Of a stretch of DNA of 64,000 nt, positions 18,975 to 26,662 are shown in pieces. A program made the translations under genes and the position numbers. The notes under the pieces were generated by a model. The model saw only the letters and a list, made by a program, of their open reading frames with translations. It ran no database searches and was not told the origin of the DNA. How positions within the stretch are numbered: position 1 is the first letter of the stretch; every line of letters starts with the position of its first letter. The stretch comes from Thermococcus sibiricus MM 739 (GTDB lineage: Archaea > Methanobacteriota_B > Thermococci > Thermococcales > Thermococcaceae), in contig NC_012883.1 of assembly GCF_000022545.1 (NCBI RefSeq), positions 620,001 to 684,000 of the forward strand, in the 5' to 3' direction.

Positions 18975-19343
18975 ATGCCACGTGGAATGGGATGGGGGAG
19001 AGGGAGAAGACGAAAAATGCGTTTTATAGGATTTATCCCCGAGGTTAGGCATTTTTATCCAGCTAAGCCACCATTTGGCCCGCCTCAACCCCCCATTTTC
19101 ATGAGTTATGAAGAGTTTGAAGCATTAAGGCTGGTTGATTATGAGGGCCTGACTCAAGAGGAAGCTGGCCAGAGAATGGGTGTCTCAAGAGGAACAGTGT
19201 GGAGAGCATTAACATCAGCGAGGAAAAAAGTTGCTCAAATGCTTGTTGAAGGGAGGGAGCTCATAATCCTTGCTCAAGGGAATGAAATTCCTAAGGATAG
19301 TTCATCTGAGGAGCCAGGGGTTTCCAATAATGGAGAAGGATAG
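18975..19343 (+). CDS. DUF134 (UPF0251) DNA-binding protein
   Basis: The 122-residue protein starts M-P-R-G with an Arg/Gly-rich segment, then P-P-F-G-P-P-Q-P-P, and a sigma-70-like helix-turn-helix (L-T-Q-E-E-A-G-Q-R-M-G-V-S-R-G-T-V-W-R-A-L). DUF134 proteins are commonly encoded next to NifX-like and MinD-ferredoxin genes in archaea and anaerobic bacteria, and are presumed regulators of them. AGGTGT precedes the ATG at 18975. The stop sits exactly where similarity to the downstream radical-SAM gene begins (about 19338), so the tail may have been affected by that deletion. It is my candidate to bind the palindromes described at 21.6, 25.6, 26.6 and 27.5 kb. Confidence 0.88.
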   Translation: MPRGMGWGRGRRRKMRFIGFIPEVRHFYPAKPPFGPPQPPIFMSYEEFEALRLVDYEGLTQEEAGQRMGVSRGTVWRALTSARKKVAQMLVEGRELIILAQGNEIPKDSSSEEPGVSNNGEG

Positions 19344-19864
19344 AAAGGTCTCATAAGGCCTTAAGACTTGATAAAATTCTTGAAGGAATGCTTGAGTTTA
19401 GAAAAGAGTTCAAAAGCAAGCATGTTATAGAAACAATGCTCATAGATAAGATAAATTATAGTGAATAATTCGAGAAAATTGCTCCTCTTTAAGGGAATTA
19501 AAGCCCGAAATCGCTTATATAGCAGTTCCCACCAGGCCCCCTGGGAAAAGTGGGTAAAGCCCACTAGAGAAGAAATTATTAACATGGCCTTTCAGGCCTT
19601 TGCTGAGGCCATTGGGAGGAGAAGGTTGAGTATCTAGGATATGAGGGAAACATCTTTGCTTTTACCGGAAACATGGAAGAGGACATACTGAGTATTACTG
19701 CGGTTTGTCCAATGCGTGAAGATGCTTTAAAAGAACTCTTGAAAAAAGCGAATGTTGATTGGGCCACTGTGGAAACGCTTATAGAGGAAGGAAAGTTGAT
19801 AGAACTTGAATATGGTGAAAAGAGGTTTTATATGAGAAAACTAAAAAGCAGAGAATTACTTTAA
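19338..19864 (+). pseudogene. Degenerate AT-rich copy of the radical SAM gene (C-terminal half)
   Basis: Translating the three forward frames gives, in order, pieces that match the protein at 25621-26574: H-K-A-L-R-L-D-K-I-L-E-G-M-L-E-F-R-K-E-F, then F-E-K-I-A after a TAA at about 19467, then the last 80 residues intact (G-Y-E-G-N-I-F-A-F-T-G-N-M-E-E-D). The N-terminal half with the CxxxCxxC motif is missing and the middle has several stops and shifts. The codons are AT-rich like the rest of the genome, while the intact copy is GC-rich. This is the native gene, deleted and decayed, with its 5' break at the DUF134 stop codon. Confidence 0.88.
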
Positions 19865-20743
19865 AATCTGCTCTTTGACAACTTCTGCAATCCCTTTGAG
19901 GGCTTTTGAGGATTTTGACTCTGGGAATGCCTCTACTACAGGTTTAAGCATTGTCATACTCCTTGGAATTGTTCTGTCGTAGGGTATTTCGCCGATTATT
20001 GGTATGTCTTCCTCCTTTGCAAATTCATATAGGCCTTTGAATCCTGGGTTCAAGTCTAATTTATTGATAATTAAATAGGCAGGCTCTCTAAAGTGTTGGA
20101 CAACTCTGTAAACCCTCTTTACATCGTTTAGGGAAGCTGGAGTCGGTTCTGCAACGAGGATTGCCACATCTGCACCACCAAGGCTTGCTATAACTTGACA
20201 TCCAATGCCAGCAGCTGAATCAACTATCATGTGCTCTATTCCTTTCTCTTTCATGATTCTTTTGGCCCACTCTTTTTCTTCTGTAACAAGCTTTCCGCTG
20301 TTTGGTCTCCCTACGTCAAGCTGTGCTGAGATCAAGGGAAAGCCGTATTTAGTAGTTGTTTTTCTGATCACGCCGGAACGAACTTCTTCCAAGGTGATTA
20401 CCCCATTTACAGGGCACACGAGTCTGCAAACTCCACAGCCTTCACATGTTAGCTCGTTAACTACATAGTTTTCGTCAAGAATCTTTATGCAGTCATAGGG
20501 GCATCTCTCGGCACATATGCCACACTTTATGCATGTTTCACTGTTTATTTTTGCGACTTTTGCACCTACGAGTTCTTTTTCTTCTTCCCATCTCTCAACA
20601 CCGAAGAGAAGGTCAAGGTTTGGCGCATCGGCATCAGCGTCAACCGCTATTAAAGGATAATCATCTTTGAGTAGGTATATGAGCGCTGCAGCTACGCTTG
20701 ATTTTCCAACGCCACCTTTTCCACTTGCTATTGCGATTTGCAT
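19856..20743 (-). CDS. MinD-type ATPase with inserted 2x4Fe-4S ferredoxin domain (second of pair)
   Basis: The 295-residue protein has a deviant Walker A K-G-G-V-G-K-S-S near residue 9, then an inserted ferredoxin domain with two clusters (C-I-K-C-G-I-C-A-E-R-C-P and C-E-G-C-G-V-C-R-L-V-C-P), and a later D-S-A-A-G-I-G-C-Q-V switch region. Pairs of such ATPases occur with NifX-like proteins, for example in the Desulfovibrio orange-protein (ORP) complex, and resemble ApbC/Nbp35 iron-sulfur carriers. The ATG at 20743 follows GAGGTGA. It lies five bases after the first copy, so both are one operon. Confidence 0.92.
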   Translation of the reverse strand: MQIAIASGKGGVGKSSVAAALIYLLKDDYPLIAVDADADAPNLDLLFGVERWEEEKELVGAKVAKINSETCIKCGICAERCPYDCIKILDENYVVNELTCEGCGVCRLVCPVNGVITLEEVRSGVIRKTTTKYGFPLISAQLDVGRPNSGKLVTEEKEWAKRIMKEKGIEHMIVDSAAGIGCQVIASLGGADVAILVAEPTPASLNDVKRVYRVVQHFREPAYLIINKLDLNPGFKGLYEFAKEEDIPIIGEIPYDRTIPRSMTMLKPVVEAFPESKSSKALKGIAEVVKEQILK

Positions 20744-20748
20744 CTTAA

Positions 20749-21609
20749 TCACCTCAAATAATTGACTACTCTTTCGGCAAGCTCCTTGAAAATTCTCGCT
20801 TCTTTACTCTCACTTAAAATTATTGGCTCTCCTTTAATGTAGCTTCTGACGATATCTTCGCTGTAAGGAATTTCCGCAACTATCTCGGCATTGTATTTTT
20901 GTGCTATCTCCTTCACTCTCTTCTTTTCTCCAAGATCACTTCTGTTAATCACAACCCAAGCTTCTATGTTCATGAGCCTACCAAGCTCTAGGATGAGGGT
21001 TAAGTCATGGAGGCCCAATGGAGTCGGTTCAGTAACCGCTATGAGGAGCTTTGAATCTTCTAATGCTTTCGAGACGGTATTGCTTGTACCAGCGGCAGTG
21101 TCTACAAGCAGGAGTCTCCTGTCAAGGGATTTTGCTCTCTTTTTTGCCATGGTTACAATAGGCATGGCTCTTTCTTCTCCTTCTAACAGTTTTCCAGTAA
21201 CTAAAGGAAACCCGTAAGGAGTCTCAGTAAGATATGTATGTCCCATGAGTTTTTGGCTCTCCAATATTGCCCCTGTAACAGGGCAAATTATCTCACAAGC
21301 CCTGCATCCAGAGCACAGAGTGGGTATTAGAAAAGGTGTTCCATCCTTCATTGTGATTATTGCCTTTTCTTCACAAACCTCTGCACATTTTTTGCACTTG
21401 GTGCACTTTGAATAGTCAAAGCTGGGCATGAACATCTTCACTGGTTCCTCGTTTTGTAATTCAATTCCAAGAAGGAGGTGATCATTTGGCGCCTCAACGT
21501 CCAAATCTGCCAAAGTTAAGTTGAAATAATCCTGTAAGGCTATTGCAAGGTTGATTGCTACCGTTGATTTTCCGGTTCCACCTTTACCCCCGCTCACGGC
21601 TATCTGCAT
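20749..21609 (-). CDS. MinD-type ATPase with inserted 2x4Fe-4S ferredoxin domain (first of pair)
   Basis: The 286-residue protein parallels its downstream neighbour: K-G-G-T-G-K-S-T near residue 9, V-E-A-P-N-D-H-L-L-L, clusters C-T-K-C-K-K-C-A-E-V-C and C-S-G-C-R-A-C-E-I-I-C-P, and V-D-T-A-A-G-T-S-N. The two are clearly paralogues that probably form a heterodimer. I choose the ATG at 21609, preceded by GGTGGTGA, rather than 21660. Its promoter region is divergent with the NifX-like gene at 21681 and contains both palindromes described below, one on each side of the TATA element. Confidence 0.92.
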   Translation of the reverse strand: MQIAVSGGKGGTGKSTVAINLAIALQDYFNLTLADLDVEAPNDHLLLGIELQNEEPVKMFMPSFDYSKCTKCKKCAEVCEEKAIITMKDGTPFLIPTLCSGCRACEIICPVTGAILESQKLMGHTYLTETPYGFPLVTGKLLEGEERAMPIVTMAKKRAKSLDRRLLLVDTAAGTSNTVSKALEDSKLLIAVTEPTPLGLHDLTLILELGRLMNIEAWVVINRSDLGEKKRVKEIAQKYNAEIVAEIPYSEDIVRSYIKGEPIILSESKEARIFKELAERVVNYLR

Positions 21610-21625
21610 CTCGTCACCACCAGAA

Positions 21626-21639
21626 TTAGGGAAACCTAA
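21626..21639. promoter_or_regulatory. Palindrome B, TTAGG-N4-CCTAA, at the MinD-ferredoxin operon
   Basis: TTAGGGAAACCTAA is a perfect inverted repeat of two 5-base arms. It lies 17 bases before the ATG of the first MinD-ferredoxin gene, just upstream of its ribosome binding site and about where transcription should start from the TATA element at 21643-21650. The same motif is found at 25594 and, with one mismatch, at 27534, in the same position relative to ATG. It is probably a shared operator. Confidence 0.5.
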
Positions 21640-21652
21640 AACTTTAAAAATT

Positions 21653-21668
21653 TTGTGCATATGCTACG
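21653..21668. promoter_or_regulatory. Palindrome A half-site between divergent MinD-ferredoxin and NifX-like genes
   Basis: TTGTGCATATGCTACG matches the perfect 16-base palindrome at 26618 in its first 12 positions. It sits between the TATA-like element TTTAAAAA (21643-21650) and the NifX-like gene start at 21681, so it would be near the transcription start of that gene and upstream of the TATA of the divergent operon. Three related sites occur at three NifX-like promoters in this window. Confidence 0.5.
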
Positions 21669-21680
21669 ATGGGGATAAAA

Positions 21681-22090
21681 ATGAGGTGCCTCAAGGTTGC
21701 GTTCGGAATGGAGGACGATGAGACGCTCACAGATGCACACTATGGTGACTCTGAATTCTTCGTTATATACAAGGTCTGCGAAGACGGAAGCGTTAAACTC
21801 ATAGAAAAGAGACCTAACAAGGCCAAGGACTTTGAGGAAAAAAAAACGATGACCACGGCGATCTGAGGAAGTTCAAGGTGGTTGTGGGCCAGCTCCTCGA
21901 CGTTGACGTTTTAGCGGCATTTAGGATGGGCCCGAACTTTTTGAGGATCAGGGACAGGACAAACAAGGTGGCCTTCTTCACGAGGACGAGGGACTTAAAG
22001 CTCGCCCTCCAGAGGATCATCAAGAAATTCGACGACCTTTGGGGGCAGGTGCAGGCTAAGAAGGCCGAGAAGCCGCCGATTGAGGAGTGA
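21681..22090 (+). pseudogene. NifX-like protein, frameshifted at a run of nine A
   Basis: The first frame reads M-R-C-L-K-V-A-F-G-M-E-D-D-E-T-L-T-D-A-H-Y-G and continues to an A9 run at 21838-21846, after which it stops at about 21866. The rest of the same domain continues in another frame (H-G-D-L-R-K-F-K-V-V-V-G-Q-L-L-D-V-D-V-L) to the stop at 22090. One extra A would restore about 136 residues. The family is dinitrogenase iron-molybdenum cofactor binding (NifX/NifB C-terminal). The break may be a sequencing error, real mutation, or transcript slippage. GC content rises sharply in the second half. Confidence 0.75.
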
Positions 22091-22151
22091 GTTGGAAATT
22101 AAAATGGTAACACGCTCATTCCACCTCAACCACGTACTTCCTGTTCCCTTT

Positions 22152-22580
22152 TTAGAAGCCCCTGAAAGAGCCGAGCCTTAGACCGAGAATGGCCTTTTGA
22201 AAGTCGACCACCTTCATTGCGGCGAGGTGCGTAACGCGCGTGCCCTTGAGGAACTCTGGCAGGAGCTGTCCCGTCGGTCCAGTTAGAACGAAGAGCTTTG
22301 CCTTCTTTGCCCTGTCAATCAGCATGTTCACCGTGCCGTTCACAAGGCAGGTCGCGCTTGCTATGACCGCGTCCATCTCGGGGAGCAGGTGATACTCAAG
22401 GGCGTCGCTGTAGGTGTCCTTGTCCCAGAGCTTTGCGTTCCTCTCGAAGACGTACAGCTCGTAGCCCCTCCCGCGCAGGACCTCGGCCAGAGGGGGCATG
22501 TTGCCCACCACTGCGACCTTTCCAGCGTCTTCCGGGAGGAGCTCAAGCACCTCGACCCACTCCGCTTCGCTTCGTGACAC
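22152..22580 (-). pseudogene. C-terminal fragment of a DUF364 (heavy-metal chelation) protein
   Basis: The 142-residue frame covers only the C-terminal Rossmann-like domain of DUF364: V-A-V-V-G-N-M-P-P-L, L-Y-V-F-E-R-N, A-S-A-T-C-L-V-N-G-T and L-T-G-P-T-G-Q-L-L-P-E. Full-length members are about 240 residues with an N-terminal DUF4213 domain, which is absent. The GTG near 22580 after GGAGGAG could still start translation. Codons are strongly GC-rich compared with the window. The family is linked to metal or siderophore handling and is often near NifX-like genes. The 5' end is cut at the inverted-repeat structure at 22620. Confidence 0.7.
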
Positions 22581-22619
22581 ACTGCGCTCTCCTCCTTTCA
22601 GTCGTCGGGAGACATAAAA

Positions 22620-22694
22620 GGGCTTAAATGGAAATGCCTCAGCTCGGCATTTTCCTAAATTGCTCGCCTTTGGCTCGCAACTTCGTTTAAGCCC
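22620..22694. repeat. Inverted-repeat structure at the junction of the foreign block
   Basis: GGGCTTAAA at 22620-22628 pairs with TTTAAGCCC at 22686-22694. Inside are a hairpin GGAAATGCC/GGCATTTTCC and a CTCGCC...GGCTCG segment. The unit is about 75 bases and has no coding potential. It sits between the cut end of DUF364 and the N-terminal remnant at 22740, so it may be a small non-autonomous element or a scar of recombination. Confidence 0.4.
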
Positions 22695-22739
22695 GATGTT
22701 AGCAGAAATTCCACACGCCGCTCTTAGAAGGTGGATAAC

Positions 22740-22886
22740 ATGAATGATAAAATTGCACCAAACATAATAGATAATAGCTCAAATAGGGAATTAATCAGAG
22801 TATTGAAAAAATCAAAAGAAGCTAAATTTGCTATAGGATATTTCTTCCTGAGCGGACTTTCTCCTTTTAAAAATAATTTTTCATAA
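22740..22886 (+). pseudogene. N-terminal remnant of a PLD-like/helicase defence-type protein
   Basis: The ATG at 22740 (GAAGGTGG upstream) opens 48 codons ending at TAA 22884-22886. The sequence contains K-E-A-K-F-A-I-G-Y-F-F-L-S-G-L, which resembles the start of phospholipase-D-like domains in SNF2/DEAD helicases of restriction or defence type. After the stop, another frame gives a few more coding-like residues (Y-K-R-V-A-F-L-K-I-V-T-G) up to about 22990. This is a truncated remnant inside the foreign block; identification rests on a short motif. Confidence 0.4.
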
Positions 22887-23014
22887 TTTTTCAGAAAATT
22901 ATAAAAGGGTAGCATTCTTAAAATTGTGACGGGATACGGAACTATATATAAAAAAAGAGGAAACGGTAAAAGGATATACTCTTATCGAAATATTTAAACA
23001 AAGAGGGATAAAAA

Positions 23015-24103
23015 ATGACAAGATCTAAGAGAGGCAGGCGAACAAAACCTTATAGCAGCACGGATAAAGCAGGCCTACCCCCCGGGTCCATGATCTTCAT
23101 CGGCGAACAAAAAATGGAATCTGCCCGTATTGATGTTATCGACTTTAACGAAACCGAATTGAACGAACTGCACAATGTTGCTATAGGCCGATGCGTGGAA
23201 ATGGCTAGAACCCCCGACACTGTAACGTGGATTAACGTAACTGGTCTTCACGACATTAATTTAATCAAGAAGTTGGGTGAGCCCCTCGGTCTACATCCAC
23301 TGACCCTGGAGGACATTGTCAATACCGCTCAGCGGCCAAAAATCGAGGAGTTTCCGGGCTATGTTTACATGGTGCTTAAGATGATACACTACGATCTTGC
23401 CACGAACCAGATAGAAATGGAGCATGTAAGTCTAATCATTGGTGAAAGCTATGTCGTATCCTTTCAGGAAAAGGAAGGGGATGTGTTTGATCCAGTGCGG
23501 GAGAGAATTAGGGCTTCAAAAGGCCGCATCCGCTCCATGAAGGCCGATTATCTCGCCTATGCGCTTATGGATGCTGTTGTAGATAATTATTTTTTAGTTG
23601 TTGAGCACATCGGCGACCAAATCGAAGACCTTGAAGATCGGGTCCTCGCTGACCCGAATCCCACCATTCTCCAAGAGTTGCACCGGCTCAAAAGAGACCT
23701 CTTGACTATTCGTAAAGCTGTCTGGCCTTTGCGTGAGGAAATTGGAGCTCTAATAAAGAGCGAATCTGCGTTGATCCGTGCAGAAACGAAGGTGTATTTA
23801 CGCGATCTTTACGATCACATCATCCAGATCATCGACATGGTGGAGACTTTTAGGGACATTCTAGGTGGTATACATGATCTCTATCTGTCGAATATCAGCA
23901 TCCGCATGAACGAAATCATGAAAGTCCTCACTATCATTGCCACCATCTTCATTCCGCTGACATTTATTGTCGGTGTGTACGGCATGAACTTCGAATACAT
24001 GCCTGAGCTTAATTGGAGGTGGGGCTATTTTTCCGTTTGGGGGGTTATGATCGTCATTGCTATCGGCATGGTTATCTATTTCCGAAAAAAGAAATGGCTA
24101 TAA
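23015..24103 (+). CDS. corA: CorA-family magnesium/cobalt transporter
   Basis: The 362-residue protein has the CorA layout: a large soluble N-terminal alpha/beta domain, a long helix, and two C-terminal membrane helices joined by Y-G-M-N-F-E-Y-M-P-E-L, the G-M-N selectivity motif. CorA channels carry Mg2+, and some relatives Co2+ or Zn2+. AGAGGG precedes the ATG and ACTATATATA lies about 70 bases upstream. Codon use differs from neighbouring core genes and the sequence looks more like bacterial or methanogen members than the usual thermococcal ones. It sits among broken genes and an IS605 scar, so recent transfer is likely. Confidence 0.9.
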   Translation: MTRSKRGRRTKPYSSTDKAGLPPGSMIFIGEQKMESARIDVIDFNETELNELHNVAIGRCVEMARTPDTVTWINVTGLHDINLIKKLGEPLGLHPLTLEDIVNTAQRPKIEEFPGYVYMVLKMIHYDLATNQIEMEHVSLIIGESYVVSFQEKEGDVFDPVRERIRASKGRIRSMKADYLAYALMDAVVDNYFLVVEHIGDQIEDLEDRVLADPNPTILQELHRLKRDLLTIRKAVWPLREEIGALIKSESALIRAETKVYLRDLYDHIIQIIDMVETFRDILGGIHDLYLSNISIRMNEIMKVLTIIATIFIPLTFIVGVYGMNFEYMPELNWRWGYFSVWGVMIVIAIGMVIYFRKKKWL

Positions 24104-24357
24104 ATGCTGTGCCACAGTGTCAAATGTGAATTTAATGCAAGCAACAGGGTTCTCTATGAACCTGAACTTTTATTGGCGAGAGGTAAGATAAAATGATGCC
24201 GCCGATCTGAACTCCCCGCTTGCTACGGTGCTTCGGTCAACACGTGGATATGTGGCTTTGCCTTCGGCTACACCAAAATTTCGCCTTACGGCGAAACTTC
24301 ACATCTCTCCAAAACATTATAATATGAGATTCCTATTCATAAGCTTGAGGTGTACTC
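24104..24357. other. Non-coding stretch with IS605-like relic and hairpins
   Basis: No gene is seen here. The segment CTGAACTCCCCGCTTGCTAC at about 24208 resembles CTGAACTCTCCGCTTAGCTT at about 41766, and both look like the 3' end of decayed TnpB elements. A hairpin TTTCGCC-TTAC-GGCGAAA lies near 24283, and the promoter of the next gene is at about 24318 (ATTATAAT). The relic separates CorA from the DNA glycosylase. Confidence 0.4.
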
Positions 24358-24789
24358 ATGAGGCTCTGGTCTCTTCACCCGCAATACTTAGATGCTAAGG
24401 GTTTAGTTGCCCTTTGGCGGGAAGGTTTGTTGGCTAAGGCCGTTCTTGAAGGGAAGACAAGAGGCTATACTGCCCACCCACAGCTCATACGATTTAAAAA
24501 GCAGGAGAGGCCGCTGGATGCCATCAATGTGTATCTGCAGGCAGTCCTTCAAGAAGCTCAAAGACGAGGTTATCACTTTGATTCGAGCAAGATCGACCTG
24601 AAGGCCACACATCCGAAGATTCCGGTAACCAGCGGTCAGCTCGCCTATGAATGGAAACACTTGCTCGGCAAGCTGAAGGTGCGAGCTCCTGAGAGATTTC
24701 AAAAACTGAAAGCCCTGGACGGGCTGGAGCCGCACCCTCTGTTTGTAAAGGTGAAAGGCCCCGTTGAGCCCTGGGAAGTGGTGAAATGA
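24358..24789 (+). CDS. Pyrimidine-dimer DNA glycosylase (T4 endonuclease V-like, Pyr_excise family)
   Basis: The 143-residue protein begins M-R-L-W-S-L-H-P-Q-Y-L-D-A-K-G-L-V-A-L-W-R-E, continues with H-P-Q-L-I-R-F and Y-E-W-K-H-L, and is typical of the family around T4 endonuclease V, which cuts UV dimers by a glycosylase/lyase reaction. AGGTG precedes the ATG. Its GC-rich codons differ from the genome average and it belongs to the block 21.7-27.3 kb with foreign composition. DNA repair of UV lesions in a deep-sea archaeon would be unusual, so the true substrate is uncertain. Confidence 0.82.
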   Translation: MRLWSLHPQYLDAKGLVALWREGLLAKAVLEGKTRGYTAHPQLIRFKKQERPLDAINVYLQAVLQEAQRRGYHFDSSKIDLKATHPKIPVTSGQLAYEWKHLLGKLKVRAPERFQKLKALDGLEPHPLFVKVKGPVEPWEVVK

Positions 24790-24846
24790 GCAATAGATTT
24801 GGAAGAGAGCATCGTCATCCTGTTCCCGGCCATTTAGGGTTTTCAA

Positions 24847-25488
24847 TCAGGAGTGTGACCCCTTGAAGACCTTTATTACCACAAAGCTTCCCTTGCCGTA
24901 GCCCGGCTTGACGGGTTCGACTTCTTTGATCTCGTCAAGCTTGTGGAAGAGGGTCTGGATCATCTCAAACTTCCTGAAGCCGACTTTCCCGAGCAGTTCT
25001 AAGAGTTCATCCGTGGAGAAGAACCTCGCCTCGCGGTAGAAAACGCTTTTTTCTTTGTTTCGCTCGTATTCCTGCCCGATTGGACTGTTCCTGTCAACAA
25101 AGCCTATTATGAGTGCCCCTCCATGTTTTAGGACGCGGTATGCCTCGCGTAAAGCCTTTTCAGGGTCGTCAACGAAGCAGATGGTTGTAACCATCAGGAG
25201 GTAGTCGAGGCTTTCATCCGGGAAGGGGAGGCTTTCGGCAACCCCCTCGATGACCTCTATGCCCTTCTCTCGGGCTATCTCGGCCATTCCCTTGGACGGC
25301 TCAACCCCAAGTTTTATCCCGAGCGGTGCCGCAAAGCGGCCGGTTCCGACACCTATCTCTGCCCCCTCTCCTTCTTTTGGTAGGAGTTTTCTGATAGCTT
25401 CAAGCTCCGAAAGGTAGACATAGCGATGCCTCTCAAACCAATCCTCATATCTCTCCGTGAACTTCTCAAAGGGTTCGATTTTTGGCAT
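24847..25488 (-). CDS. Class I SAM-dependent methyltransferase
   Basis: The 213-residue protein has motif I A-E-I-G-V-G-T-G-R-F near residue 41, an acidic loop G-V-E-P-S-K, and motif IV L-D-Y-L-L-M-V-T-T followed by F-V-D-D-P-E-K-A-L-R-E-A-Y-R-V-L-K-H-G-G, all typical of the Methyltransf_11 group. The substrate is not evident. GGGGAG precedes the ATG at 25488. Divergent from the radical SAM gene; both are GC-rich, suggesting they arrived together. A UbiE-like or small-molecule role is possible but unsupported. Confidence 0.85.
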   Translation of the reverse strand: MPKIEPFEKFTERYEDWFERHRYVYLSELEAIRKLLPKEGEGAEIGVGTGRFAAPLGIKLGVEPSKGMAEIAREKGIEVIEGVAESLPFPDESLDYLLMVTTICFVDDPEKALREAYRVLKHGGALIIGFVDRNSPIGQEYERNKEKSVFYREARFFSTDELLELLGKVGFRKFEMIQTLFHKLDEIKEVEPVKPGYGKGSFVVIKVFKGSHS

Positions 25489-25593
25489 TGTACTCCCCTA
25501 AAGATGTTTGGACACAATCTGTTATTAGGTTTTCCTTCAAGGAGGAACGCTGAAGGTTATCCTCCATGGTATATTCAAAAACCTTATACGCTT

Positions 25594-25607
25594 TTAGGCT
25601 TACCTAA
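25594..25607. promoter_or_regulatory. Palindrome B, TTAGG-N4-CCTAA, at the radical SAM gene
   Basis: TTAGGCTTACCTAA is a perfect inverted repeat 14 bases before the ATG at 25621. The surrounding layout, TATA-like CCTTATACG, then palindrome, then GGTGGTGAC, is nearly the same as at the MinD-ferredoxin operon (21609-21650). A looser copy (TTAGGTTTTCCTTC) lies at about 25534. Confidence 0.5.
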
Positions 25608-25620
25608 TTTCGGTGGTGAC

Positions 25621-26574
25621 ATGATAGCATTTGGACCGGTTCCCTCAAGAAGGCTCGGAAGGAGCCTCGGAGTGAACAATATCCCGAATAAAGTCTGCAC
25701 ATACGCCTGTGTTTACTGCCAAATTGGGAGAACTTTAAGGATGGAAATCGAGAGAAGGGCCTTCTACGATCCGGAGCTGGTATTTAGGGAGGTCTCTGCG
25801 AAAGTCAACGAAGCCATAGAAAGGGGAGAGGAAATTGATTACATAACCTTCGTCCCCGACGGAGAGCCAACGCTCGATGCTAACCTCGGAAAGGAGATAG
25901 ACCTCCTTAGGCAACTCGGGATAAAGTTAGCCATCCTCACAAACTCCTCCCTAATCTGGCGCCAGGACGTGAGGGAAGACCTCCTAAAGCTGGATTTTGT
26001 TTCGTTGAAGGTGGATGCAGTCAGCGAGGCTTTGTGGAGAAAGATTGACAGACCCCACAAGAGCCTGAGTCTGGGGAAAATCCTTGAGGGGATGCTTGAG
26101 TTCAGGAAGGAGTTCAGAGGAAAGCTTGTTACTGAAACAATGTTAATCGACAACGTGGAATACGACGATGAGTTCGAGCGGATAGGGGACTTTTTAAGGG
26201 AACTAAAGCCGGACGTAGTTTACATAGCCATTCCCACCAGACCACCGGCCGAGCCCTGGGTGAGGCCCGCGAGAGAGGAACTCATTAACAGGGCCTTTCA
26301 GGCCTTCAGCAGGGCCCTCGGCGAAGACCGTGTGGAGTACCTCATAGGCTACGAGGGAAACGCGTTTGCATTTACTGGAAACGTTGAGGAAGATTTGCTT
26401 AGTATTACTGCCGTCCATCCTATGAGGGAAGACGCCGTGAAAGAATTTCTGCGGAAAGCGAACGCTGACTGGAACATTATCGAGAAACTGATTCGAGATA
26501 ACAAGCTCATAGAGCTGGAATACGAAGGAAAGAAGTTCTATATAAGGCGGTTGAAGAGCAGAGAAACACAGTAA
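25621..26574 (+). CDS. Radical SAM protein of the NifX/MinD-ferredoxin locus
   Basis: The 317-residue protein starts F-G-P-V-P-S-R-R-L-G-R-S-L-G-V-N-N and carries the cluster motif C-T-Y-A-C-V-Y-C (CxxxCxxC) near residue 30, then the TIM-barrel segments F-V-P-D-G-E-P-T-L-D and I-A-I-P-T-R-P-P. The C-terminal about 80 residues form a winged-helix-like domain (L-S-I-T-A-V-H-P-M-R-E-D-A-V-K-E-F-L). The substrate is unknown; context suggests cofactor or metal-cluster maturation. I start at the ATG at 25621 after GGTGGTGA and reject the longer frame. The gene is GC-rich and is the intact counterpart of the pseudogene at 19338-19864. Confidence 0.88.
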   Translation: MIAFGPVPSRRLGRSLGVNNIPNKVCTYACVYCQIGRTLRMEIERRAFYDPELVFREVSAKVNEAIERGEEIDYITFVPDGEPTLDANLGKEIDLLRQLGIKLAILTNSSLIWRQDVREDLLKLDFVSLKVDAVSEALWRKIDRPHKSLSLGKILEGMLEFRKEFRGKLVTETMLIDNVEYDDEFERIGDFLRELKPDVVYIAIPTRPPAEPWVRPAREELINRAFQAFSRALGEDRVEYLIGYEGNAFAFTGNVEEDLLSITAVHPMREDAVKEFLRKANADWNIIEKLIRDNKLIELEYEGKKFYIRRLKSRETQ

Positions 26575-26617
26575 GGCAACCTCTTCTTAATGTTAGGGCA
26601 ATCGAAAACTTTAAATA

Positions 26618-26633
26618 TTGTGCATATGCACAA
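26618..26633. promoter_or_regulatory. Palindrome A, perfect 16-base operator at a NifX-like gene
   Basis: TTGTGCATATGCACAA reads the same on both strands. It follows directly after the TATA-like TTTAAATA (26610-26617) and ends 29 bases before the ATG at 26663, so a bound protein would cover the transcription start. The two related sites at 21653 (12 of 16) and 27509 (13 of 16) also precede NifX-like genes. Confidence 0.6.
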
Positions 26634-26662
26634 AATAATAGAGCAAAAGTGAGGTGGTTGGT

